Assembly (NCBI RefSeq): GCF_048128805.1
Contig: NC_136004.1
Coordinates: 18,412,185-18,476,184, forward strand
DNA length: 64,000 bases
Reading direction: 5' to 3'
From: Centroberyx gerrardi
Lineage: Eukaryota > Chordata > Actinopteri > Beryciformes > Berycidae
In this document: positions 44,601 to 56,700 of the stretch, piece by piece
How positions within the stretch are numbered: the first letter of the stretch is position 1
Layout of the letters: each line of letters starts with the position of its first letter
Made by a program: the position numbers and the translations under genes
The notes under the pieces: model-generated
Told to the model about the DNA's origin: nothing
Database searches by the model: none
What the model saw: the letters and a program-made list of their open reading frames with translations, nothing else

Positions 44601-47600
44601 GTAGCCCAAAATATGGAAAACTAGCCCGCATTAGTCAGTCAAATTCCAATGCTAGCTACAACAACATCCTTACATTCAGTAATCAGGATATATTAGAGGA
44701 ACGGATAATGTACATTCATGATGACAGTGAAACAATTCAGGACGAGTTCACTTTCATAGCCTCCACGAGCCAAGAGTTCAAATCTTCCATTGCAGAGGAT
44801 GAAATTGGGTCTAAAGAAGGAACGTTCAACATATCCATCCAGCTAGTCAATGACCAAAAGCCGGTACGTGTTATTGATAAAGTTTTCCATGTAGTAAGGG
44901 ACGGACAAAGGTTACTCACTGCAGAGGATCTGCGTTACCATGATGCAGACTCTGACTTCGATGATGGCCAATTGATTTACACCCGCCGTGGAATCCCAAT
45001 GGGAGACTTAGTACTGGTAAATGACACTTCTCATCGGCTGTTCCAGTTTCACCAGAGGGATCTGGATGAAAAGCGAGTGTTGTTCATTCACAAAGGTGTG
45101 AGCACTGGCAGGTTTGTGCTATTCGTCTCAGATGGGAAACATTTTGTCTCAAGTCTTTTAGACATCAGTGCTCATGACCCTTTCTTGAAAGCTGGCAACA
45201 ACACTGGCTTACTGGTTCAGAAGGGCAAATCAGTGACCTTTTCCACCATTAATTTTACTGTCATGTCAAACCTGGACATCAGAGATGACCATGAGGTCAT
45301 CTTCAATGTGTACGAGGCTCCCAAGTATGGAGGACTTTATCACAATGAAACAAAGGTGGAGTCGTTCACACAGACTGACTTAAAGAGTGGGCTCATTTCC
45401 TATCGACACAATGACAGCAAACATCTGGCAGACTATTTCCATTTAACAGTGAGAGCCAAAGGCCTTAAACTTGCAGTGAAGGTCAATGTGAAGGTTTACC
45501 TGGAAAGCCACCAGAGGCCACCCATCGTGCTGCATAACAACATTCTACTAGTGGAAGAGGGAAAACCAGTTAAGATTGATGTAACTAAACTTGAGGTGAG
45601 TGTTTGAAAGAAGTGTGTGTGTGTATATTTGTCAATGTTTAAATAAAGTTGTTAATGGTTTTAGTAGGGTTCTCCCAAAGGCAGATTTGAAGGCCAATGC
45701 CATTATTTTTGGATTGATACTGCCATTTGGCAGTATTTGGTGCCAATATTCAATGTCTTTAAATTTTACCATTTTCATATGGTCCATTATTTTTTTCAAA
45801 GTATAGTTTTTCCCCCGGAGTTTTATTCTTGGCAGGGTAGAAAAGCCTCAGAAACAGCATTTAGACCATGGGACACTAAAGCTCTCCTTTGAGACCTAGG
45901 ATGATAAAGATAATAGTTATATAATACAGCAACATACATGCATATTCAACAACAACATATTCATGCATGTGTGTGGAATCTGATCACAATGTTTCATTAG
46001 AACCATTTCAGATTAAGGGCTTCCTATAGACGACTAGTATAATATTGATCACTCATACAATAAATATGTAATCAAACAAACTCCATCGTATCCGTTATAT
46101 TGGAGATGAATATCTAGTCGATAATCTGATGTTTAATAAAAGGCCAATATCAGACCGATATATCTGCGATCAATATATTGGTCTAACCCTAGTTTTTAGT
46201 GTTCTGTTTTTTATGGTAGCAAAAAAGGTAAAAGCCTAATGCTGACCTGTGCTTTGTTTATGATTATGTCATGATGCCAAGTTACACTGAGAACAAAAAG
46301 AAGAATAAACTTTAGTGACACACGGAACATTTCAAATTTAACAGCTGAATATGTTTTGATTGTTGCAGGTCACTCACGAGGACAACCTGCCATCTGAGGT
46401 TATATTCACAGTCAAGGTAGCCCCGTCTCATGGCTTTCTCCGCCGTTTTGTAGAAGCCGAAGAGCGCTACATTGGAACCAAGCAGTCCCCTATCAAGACA
46501 TTTTCTCAAGAGGACATCAACACTGGGAACATCCAGTACATGCAGGCGGAACCCAGCCAAGTCAACGACACCTTTATCCTCGACGCCACCAATGGGATCA
46601 CCGACGTCAATGCCATTAGGATGTCTGTTGACATCATTCCTCGCCTCATCCCGCTGCAGGTGTCCAACTTCACTCTGAACGAGGGCGCCTCCAAGGCACT
46701 GACCCAGGAAGTGCTAAAGGTCACTAACCGACACTTCTCTGGAATAAATTTCCTGTATAGTTTGACTGAGCCTCCACAGCATGGTCACATTGAGCACTCT
46801 CGCTACCCAGGGGTGCCCATAACATCTTTCAGCAGGAGGCAGGTGAGACATTCTTAGTCACACTCTGAAAGATATTGCAGAACAATGAATTGTTAATTGT
46901 TTAATTGTTGTTTCAGAATGTTTGAAAATACAGATCAATTAATTTTCAGTATTCTACACAGCTTTACTGTATAGTGTGTTTTTTCTCTATATGGCATAAT
47001 TCCAGTGTACAGTTCCAGTGTCAGGTTCTCCCTAATCATTTTCATAACCTATAACCAGGTGGAACATGAATTCATTTACTACGTCCATGACAGCAGCGAA
47101 ACCTTAGATGACAACTTCACTGTCATGGCCAATGACACAGGCCTGAGGAAGCAGAGTGCGGCCCGGATGGTGTACATCCAGGTTACAGCTGTCAACGATG
47201 AGCCTCCTGTTATTACAACCAACAGGGTCCTCAGGGTGAGTCTGCAATGCTGGTCTATATTTAAACCCTAGGCCTTTTTTTTTTTTACTAGCGGTTCTGG
47301 CACCATAGCTTACTGTCAGACAAGTTTCATGTGGGCAGTGTTGCAAGTTGCCATGGCTGGCTGGATGGGGGAAAGTATGTTTGCTATGTGGAGGAGGATC
47401 CAGGGGGCCTAGCAGCACAGAACAGACATTGACATACATTGTGAGGTGCACTGGCATTCATGTGTTTGTGGGAATGATAAAGCAGTAATGGGCAGTTACA
47501 GTGCTAAGTTGTGAAGCAAAGTGTGCAAATGTATCACTATACTGTGGTAGGTCGATTTAAAGCAGTACTGCTTGAATTAAATTGAAGTTGCCATTCTACA

Positions 47601-50600
47601 TAGTCTGGGTTGACTGGAAATGATTTCCAAGGCTCCTCGTGAGTTTAAATCAAATGGAAAATAACCCCAACATTTGTTCAACCAGGCATCACATGGACAC
47701 AAGTTCTTGTTACTGCAAATATATCGCTTATATTTAATCCATTCCATGGTATCCTGGTGTTGAGTGGCATGCTGGTATGGCCTGGAAATAGCACACACTG
47801 TGACTGCATGGCCTCGATTCACAGTCCTGCTTCTTCTGTTTCACGTCTCGCTTCACTATCTACTTATCCAAAAAAGCCTCAGTAAATACTGAGGAAATAC
47901 TGTTTTTACTACTTCTACTGTGAAAAGTGCTTCTCCTAACAGTAAACATTACCTTGTAAAAAAAAAATATGCCTCTCCTAACATCTGACATAAGCTGTCG
48001 TATGTGTCCGTGTGTTGAATAATGCTGAATAGTTCTTGACTTGTACACTGTTGGCCTTTGTGGCTGGAGCGGGGAGAAGTGCAGCTGTTAAGACAGGTTG
48101 AAGTACGGCTCTCTGCTGTCTGTGCAGCTTTTTGTCCCAAACGCCACAAATTCCTCCAGGATCCTGCTTACTCAGACAAGAATGCCTTCTACAATTCACT
48201 AGACTGTAGAACAGGAAGCTAGTGATTGGATATTGATTAAATTATAAACTTTTGCAGGTATTTTTGAGAGGGGCCTGCGGGTTCAGTTGAATGTGATGTT
48301 GACAGTGATTCGTAGGTTAGATATTGGCTTTGATTTAGGTGTCAGTGTTTTGAAAAGGAACTGGGTGCACAGTGTCCACAAGGTGGCTCTCTGCCTCTAC
48401 ACTTCATCTTCAGGCTCAAACATTTATTTTTGGAGATTTGGAGAGATTTACTGTAACAGTTCTTGTCACAGTAGGAATTTATGTATTCTTCTGCATGATT
48501 TATTGGAAACTTAATTTTGAAAAGAGCTGGCCACTGACAACTTCTTTCTTTTTTGTGACTGTGTTTTCATTGATAAAACATGAAAACAAACATGACACTT
48601 GCATATATTAGTAAAAATAGAGATGGGGAGGCTTACAGTCCACCAGGGAAACAGAAGTTAAACCAAAAGAGGAGGATATCAGAGAAAACTTTCAGTGTTT
48701 CTTAAGTAAAGATTTAAAGGGAACATGACTGTGACATCATGACCATGAAACTGATTTTTGTTTCTTTTCATGCGTGCAGCAGGGATCGTCTCTCTAAATG
48801 CTTGAAGTGCTGGTGAATAAAGTGAAAAACTAAAAATTATTTAAACGCTGCCATCTCACACCACAGAAATCTGTAATTGAAGATGTTGGTTCCAAAGTGC
48901 TAAACATTCATTTTGGCAAAATTATTTCACATTATTTCATCATTTAGTGTCTCCAAAGTCAGAGAATCCAGTTTGTAAAAGTATTGTTTGCATGCAAGAT
49001 TAGTATGCCACCAAACAGCTTAAGTTATGTACTATCTTTTAAAAACCATCATTCATTTTAAATCATTTTGTATGATTAGTTGTTAAAGCTACCAAATGGG
49101 GAATACCTCATTTTGAAACAAAACTCTTCAATTACTGATATTTCATGAGGGATCTTAATCAGAGTTAAAATCTGCTCTTATGCAAGTCTTTGACCAGGAA
49201 AACAGTGACGATTACTGATGTCTTGATTTTCTAGTAGTGACAGGACTGACAGATAGTTGATTCTGTTGAGATGTCAACAGAATGCGGCTTTTCTGAGAGA
49301 GAAATCAACACAGTCGCTCTCTTAGGGCTTTTAAAGGGGACTAGAATGACACATGATCACTTCGACACGCCACACAGCGCTGTGAGCAATGTCTCCTGAA
49401 ATCAGATTCATAAGTGCCTCTTTTCATTTTTATTTGTACAGCAATAAAACAGACGTGAAATGATAAAAACACAGGGATAAAATACAATGATCAACACAGA
49501 AAGAAGAAAAAGAAATGATTAATTTGTGCAGGTGAAATAAAACCCCCCGGGGTTATAAAAACATTTCAACTCAGAGCAACAAAACAAACACCAAAAGAGT
49601 TGAGATGTGGCAGTAAAGAGTGTTTTTCATGACCTGACTCTCATCTCTAGGCATCCCACCGTGTTCTGAGGACTGAACACGTGACTGTGAAAATTGATCT
49701 TGTGTGTTTTCTTTGAAATTGGTGACTAACAGTGTTGTTTATCACACTGATCCTGCTGTGACATCCTGTGAAGTGGCACACACACTCATGTGTGGGAAGT
49801 GTCCACACATGGGGGTACACTAACTCTGATGCGCTCTGCTGCAGATACACACACACACACACACACAAACAAACACACACCCACAAGCGTAAAAGTGTCT
49901 GGTGTCTCATGTGGGAAGTGGATGTGGGCTTCACAGGTGCTAATTGAAAAAAGTACCCCATGCTACTGTTCCAGTAAGGGAAAAGACCAGTGTAGTCACG
50001 GCACTAACAGCCAAACCACAGGCCAGCTCACTGCTTATTACACCTCAGCCTGTCATTTTCTCATTTCAGGGGCAAGGCCATTTTCCCTTCAGTGTTATTT
50101 AGTGCATTTTTAAAGGAAAAATCCACCCTCGGGCAACACTGATATATCATCAATTTGCGATGTGTAGTACATTCCAGTAAGTGTTGTACTTTACTTTTTC
50201 GGTGTGGCCACTTTCCCTCATCCTTTTCCTCATCCCTCACCTACTTTTACCGGTTTAGTGATTTTCTTTGTTTCCCCGAATGACTCTCAAACGTAAACTT
50301 GATACTTTCAGTCAAAGGTGGGTGTATGGGCAAGTAAATATAGCTACAGCCAACTAGTTTGTGAACTATGGGGCGTGTCTGTGGTCGCGGCTAGGCCCCT
50401 TACTCAAAATGCAACATGTCTTGTGGCTGCATTGCATTCTGGTCTATTGAGGCTACCGTTGGAATGAATGACATAAAATATAAATTGTGAACTTATTTTT
50501 ATTCATGCATCACGCAATTAACAGTAGAACACCGTGTATCTTTCTTAACAAAAATCGCAGTATTATTTACACTGCGGTGTACAATAGAAAAAATACAAAA

Positions 50601-52839
50601 ATGTCCTTTTCCAATCAAGGAATATACAATCAAATATCTCACGCTGAAATACTTATTTTTCGGGTAATTCACTATTTTAAATCTTATTGGCATCGATTTT
50701 ACCAACAATAATTCAAATCCCACCAAATTTTAGAGGCCATATTCTCGTGATTTGCATTATAGCGGGGGGAGTTGTAAGGGAAAGGCCAGTTTGGCTGCAG
50801 GGCTTGCAGTATTTTTGGGGGAATCATGACCTGTGTCAGGGACAGCAGCAGCCACATTATACAGCTGAGTGTAGGAGCTCATCTTTTGTCTTCAGTGGCT
50901 TTATGGTTCAGTGGTTTTGTGTTTCAGTGAGTTCCTCTGTTCATGAGCTAGGCAGTCATGCTCACTGGAGGCATTTGAAAATACATGGAAGAGAGCCTGA
51001 ACTGTGTCTCAGCATCGCTCTGCACTATATCCCGATTATTCCTGTGTTTACACTTTGTGCAGCTATATTTAGCTGTGTGATGTACAGCATGTCCTTCATT
51101 TTGATTATGTTGTTGAGTGTGACTTCAGTGATGCACCCAGAGGCGTCTTTCCATAGGTTCTTATTGTCTTACTGTCTTTAGGGGCCTTAGTCAGAGATTA
51201 TTTTTGTGGCATTTCTGCTTCATTTGATAGTATACAGTTGAAAGTGACAGGAGAGAGAGGGGAGACGACATGTGAAATAGCTTTTGAGCTGGATTCAGAC
51301 CCACGACGGCATGAGTACATGGCATGGGCCTTATTCTGTAGAACGACAAGGACACCGTGACAGCTGCTGTTATTTCTGCTGGTCTTGTATGTGTCTTTCT
51401 TCCTTTTCAACTATCTAATATCTGCAAAAACAACAGAAAATAATGCCTCATCTGCGGAAAGATTAAATTCATAGTAAATAAGACAACATCATCTTGTTTT
51501 ACCGACAGATATTGTATTGTGTCTTCTAAACCCACAGGGGCTAATTAGAGAGCAGAATTAGCAATGCTCGAAACCCCAATCAGTGTTTTTCCTCTGGAAC
51601 ACCTTAATTATGGGGATATATTCAAGAGTGACATTCATAGATGGAAAATAAGCCTTATCCTTATCCTATTGTAGCACAAAATATGATAGTATTTCATTCC
51701 AGTGTACACAAACAGCCCATTCACAGTTTCAAAATAAATGTTTAACTCACATGTAGCTGTCAAATACTGTTAGTCCTTACATCATGAGCTCTGTCAAACA
51801 AAACATCCCTATCCCCATGTTCTGGATGTGTGTGTTGAAGTGTGGATTACACATCGTGTCGCTGTCCGTCTTGTGTGCAGGTGTGGGTGGCCTCTGTGAC
51901 GGAGATCAGGCCTGAGGATCTGCGGGCGCAGGACTCGGACACTCCCCCAGAGGAGCTCTACTTCATGGTGACCCCGCCCAGCAACGGACACCTGGCCCTG
52001 AAGAGCGCCCCCGTGAGGGCGGTGCTCAACTTCACCCAGGCCCACATAGAGCAGGGACAGCTGCTGTTTGTTCACAGCGGTAAAGTCTGCTTCTTGTCAC
52101 CCAGTACAGTATAAACACTTTCTAGCACCGGAAAGAACAGGAGAGGATACTTTCCAAGTACATGTACCAAGAATTTGTCTCAGTGATAGGTTCAGATAAT
52201 AACAATATATATATAGAAACACTGGAAAAGGGAACTGAAAGGTAAATATAATCCTTCTGTTCCTATGGAGAAGAATATGAAAGTGTACAAGACTAATATG
52301 ATGTGACTTTTTAGTAATACAGTGTAGTTGGTCCAAGACAATGCTCTGATCCGTTTCATGTTATTCTCCCTCACTTGGGGCAAATTTGTTGACCCCAGCC
52401 AAGTGTAGTTTGTTTCTTTTTCTGTGTTGTGTCTCGATTTGTCATGACCTGTTGTTGCTGTTCCTTTTGCGTCCACTGGAAGATGCTGTTGAGTTTTCCA
52501 AAGGGTTTGATTTGGTATGTCTGTGTTGGAATTACAGTGAAGACATATTCAGCAGCAGGAACAACGTGCAACATTGTGCATTAGCTGTTAAATTACATGC
52601 AACACTGATACAAGTAAGGTAGACTGGAATGAATGTCAGGTTGGGGGTTATAATATATTAATAGCCTGGAAACTCTGATCTAAGATGTGGGAGAAGGTCT
52701 GCAAACATGTGATGGCGTCAGACTCTGATAAGTTTCTGCTTACTGTTCTGATGTTTATCTGCTTTTCTTTTGCCTGTACATGTTCCACCAGTAAAGGTTG
52801 TAATAACTGTTTGCCAGGAACTCCCCTGATAGTGTAAAG

Positions 52840-52936
<97 letters not shown>

Positions 52937-53712
52937 CACATACACATAGACGGTTGCTGGAAAGTTGAGGCATTTTGACTTTGAAGCAAATATTGCTGTG
53001 GTTTTTCTTGAGGCCAGCGTCAGGAATGCTGATCTGAAACCTCTTCATGTGTGTTTTGCAGAAAGCAGTCACCGCTCATTGCTTTGCCCCTGTCAGGTGC
53101 CAAGGGAAATCCAGCGGTCACAAACATAAGTTGCAGTTCTTCAATCTGGTGTCCTCTGGTGTCCCCTTAGCGTGTAATTTCATTGTCTTTTTGTCTCAGG
53201 TGCCATGTCTGGAGGATTCAACTTCCAAGTCAATGATGGTGTGAACTTTACTCCCAGGCAGATCTTCAGCATCACCGCCACAGCGTTAGTTCTGAGTTTG
53301 CAGAAAAACCGCCCACTCAAGGTGTTTCCAGGTAAAATCCCCCCGTTCTGAGTGCAAGCATGTCGTTAATATGACCTAATATAGTATTTTTATTTTCATT
53401 GGTTGCTGGTGCTCGAGTTCAGAAACACTCCAAGTTTAGAAGTAGAATTTCCCTTTAACAGGCTTATGCATCATGATGAAAATACGCAGTTACTTCCTTA
53501 AATGAACTGAAACATGTCTTTCTATTTATCTCTCTGGCACAGACACACACCCGCAAGATATCGGTTGCACTTTTGATGATCATATGTGAACTTTTCATTT
53601 CCTCTTTACTTTGTTACTTCTCCTTTTCAGGTTAGATTTATTTCAGTTGAAGGTTTTAAATAAAGTTATAAGTTAAATTTTGTTTGAGTGGAAAAGGTGT
53701 GTGTGCATGTGT

Positions 53713-53758
<46 letters not shown>

Positions 53759-56700
53759 ACTGAGAGTATTAGCTTGCTCTCTCATTAGCTGCATCCTGTC
53801 AACAGATTTAACCTGGTCGTCTAGTCAAGCTTGCTAAAGTCTGCCCAGAATTCATTTGGTTGAATAATTCAGCACCTTTCACTGAAACACGTATTGAAGT
53901 GAACACTCATTACTTCACCCAAATACCAGACAGATGAAGCATGAACTGCAGTCATTGCTTTAGTGTTTTGTTACATGCCACATTTAATTCTTGAGGGCTA
54001 AAAATAGACTGACCTAGCCCTGTCTTTTGTTTGCAAACACATTTATTCAATCTATGCGTAGGCCAAGTGGTCTGGTTTGTGAGTTAGATGGAGGGATATA
54101 GTGAGAGCAGCAAACAGCCAACTGGCACGCTCTGCTGGGTGAGTGGGTACTTGAAAAGCTGAGCCACTGTCTGTGGCAGCTCTATTTATGCTTTGTGCCA
54201 GGCAGGGCAGAGAGGGGGGCGGGATGGGCGCGACTGACAATGAAGGGCTTTGATGTTGAGAAGGGTGACGTGAGACACTTTCACACTGTTGAGGAGAGAT
54301 GTTTTGCCTCTTTCTCACAAACTCCTCAAACGTCCGGGGCTTTGTATAAAACTCTGCGGAGATTCCTCGCCAAGTGGTTGCAAACGCCATTAAGGAAACC
54401 TGCGCACGCCTGAAAGCATTCTGACAGTCAGTCATCATGATGTACGGTGCAAATAAGACTTTTCAAAGTGGTCTTTGGTGTAAGGAAATTATTTGCTTGC
54501 AAATCTTTCAAGGACTTCATGAATACACAAGACAAATTATTTTATAGTTTTAATGAAGTATGTTACAATAACAGTGTAATCGTGTCCATGTCTGCAGTGA
54601 AAATATAGCCTGGATAAGCCTCACTGTAATTCACATTGGGCAGCCTCTTTTAATTCTGTGTTGCTATATACTTCTAATCCTTTTTTATGTTTATCATTTT
54701 ATCAATTCATTATAATCCCATAATCCCATGCCACAACACTGTGGACTCCAAACTGTACATATTTATGATGCAAGGTTGGGGCTATTCATGAATTGAATTG
54801 AGAAAGCATGGTAAATTCCAATTCAATTCCTGGAGTTGGAATTGGAATTGGAATTGCACCCAGCTCTAAGGAAACAGAATTGGAATTGAATTGGAATGAC
54901 GGGAAACAGAATTGAATTCCACTAAATTTAATGAAATTCCACTTCTAAGAGAGGTTGTCTTGACTTGCTTATAAATTTAGATTATAAATCAAAAATTATG
55001 AATCAAATACAAGACAGTTAAACAAATCAAATACATTCAGTCATAGTGTATGTACTACGATTACATGTTATGCATCAAATACCACCTGAAAGGTACCTTT
55101 AACGTTTTATGATATTCAGTATTGCTAATATATAACACAACATGTAATCTCAGATATGTGGTAAAGAAAAAAAAAAAAAAAAAAAAAATGGAATTTCACA
55201 GAATTTCAATAAATTAAATTCAACTTCCTGAAATTCCAGTTCAATTCCAATTTTGTTCCTGTACGTTTTTTTCAAATTCCAATTGAATTGGAATTGATGA
55301 GTTCATTCATGAATTGACCCCAACCCTGTTAAGGTGTATAGTTTGCATGTTGGTACGCATGTCCTCACACTGAGTTTGTCTTTTATGAGTCTCAATCCTC
55401 AAAGTGGCACACATTTTTTCTAATCTGCTCAGATATCGACTAAAGACCTCACATACTTTTGACCTAGGAATTTTTGAAAATTCTGTGTAATCTTTTTCCT
55501 CTTATGGTTGTGTCCCTTTTTAGTTTTTTTCAGCTGCATACAGATATTTTCTAATGTGTCGGAACACTGATACACTTGTTGGACGCTTGTTTCATCTAAG
55601 CTCTGATTGAAAAATCTTCCTGTTGCACAATCAGCAGAAAATAATTGGTTCTATTCAAGGAACTATCCTTGTGTGAGGAACTTGTTCATAGGATTTTCCA
55701 TTCATGCTGCATTTCACACCAGTCAAGAACAGCCCCACACCTAGTCCTATTATAGTTGACAACACAGTAAAACCATCCTGCACAGATTTAGTCATGCCCT
55801 ATTTCACACAGATGCAGTATGTGTGGGCATCAAAAACTATAAATACTGTTTTAAGTTGCAACATGAGGCACTGACTGAACCCGTGGCTGGGAAACTTCTA
55901 ATAGAAAGCCCGCCAATGTATTTTCTCCCTCCGTTCATGAAAGATGGAAAAGAAAGACTCTGTCTCCCTCTTCCACTAAGAGGGAATTTTCCCTTGAGAG
56001 GGAGACAAGGATGGTGGGAGTGGGCAAGAAAAGTGATGAATGAACTTCACTGTGCTTTGACCCCTCCCATCCTGCTTTCCATCATTTATCAGCAGACTTT
56101 TTTAGTACCCTCACAATCTTCACAGTGGCAGTAGAGTTGTGGGAATCTATGCAAGTCATCTTAAGCAGAAAAGAAGCTCTCAGAAGTCTGTCCCTGTTGT
56201 CATGCGCAGGAGATATTTCTCCTTGCATTCTGCCCAAGTGGAAGCTTTCTGTGCCTGCAGGGAGCTGATCCATTTAAATTTCTTGTTTGGATTTTATGTA
56301 ACAGCCTGCACTGTAGTTGGGCAGTGCTATAAAAAGTCTGTGATGTCTGCAGTATAGCTTTAATTTGACACATCAAAGGACTCTCATCTGACTATTTCAG
56401 ACCTTGCTTAGCATAATGTGGAATCAAAAGACGTGAAACGCTTCCAGAGAGAAAACTTTAGCTTGCTACATTCAAAGCAGCCGCACTTGAATTTTAACAG
56501 TGTGGTTACAGCTAAGCAGAATACCAGAGAAAAACAACCTGTTTTTGGGAAGACAGAGAAAATCATCAACAAATGTTTTGTAATCAATTATCCATGCCAC
56601 TTCATCAGTGTGTTGCTACGATGTTGTAATTACCATTTCACCTAATTTGTTCAACCATATGTCTTTCCTCTTGTTCCCATCCAGGCTCCTCAACACCAAT

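Larger units (their letters stand above)
47236..51880 (+). other. cspg4 intron 5
   Basis: A 4.6-kb intron carrying a CA tract (49849-49882), an inverted copy of the AAATCCACCC-family element (50109-50462) and an inverted SINE (51229-51358). No exon is supported within it. Confidence 0.7.
53332..56684 (+). other. cspg4 intron 7
   Basis: A 3.4-kb intron with a (GT)n tract at 53697-53757, an AATTCCAATT-rich transposon at 54771-55326 and a poly-A run at 55167-55188. No exon is supported. Confidence 0.7.

Noticed and set aside
52648..52989. Arg-Glu repeat open frames on the minus strand
   Set aside because: They translate the (TC)n tract in cspg4 intron 6 and sit inside an intron with no splice signals.
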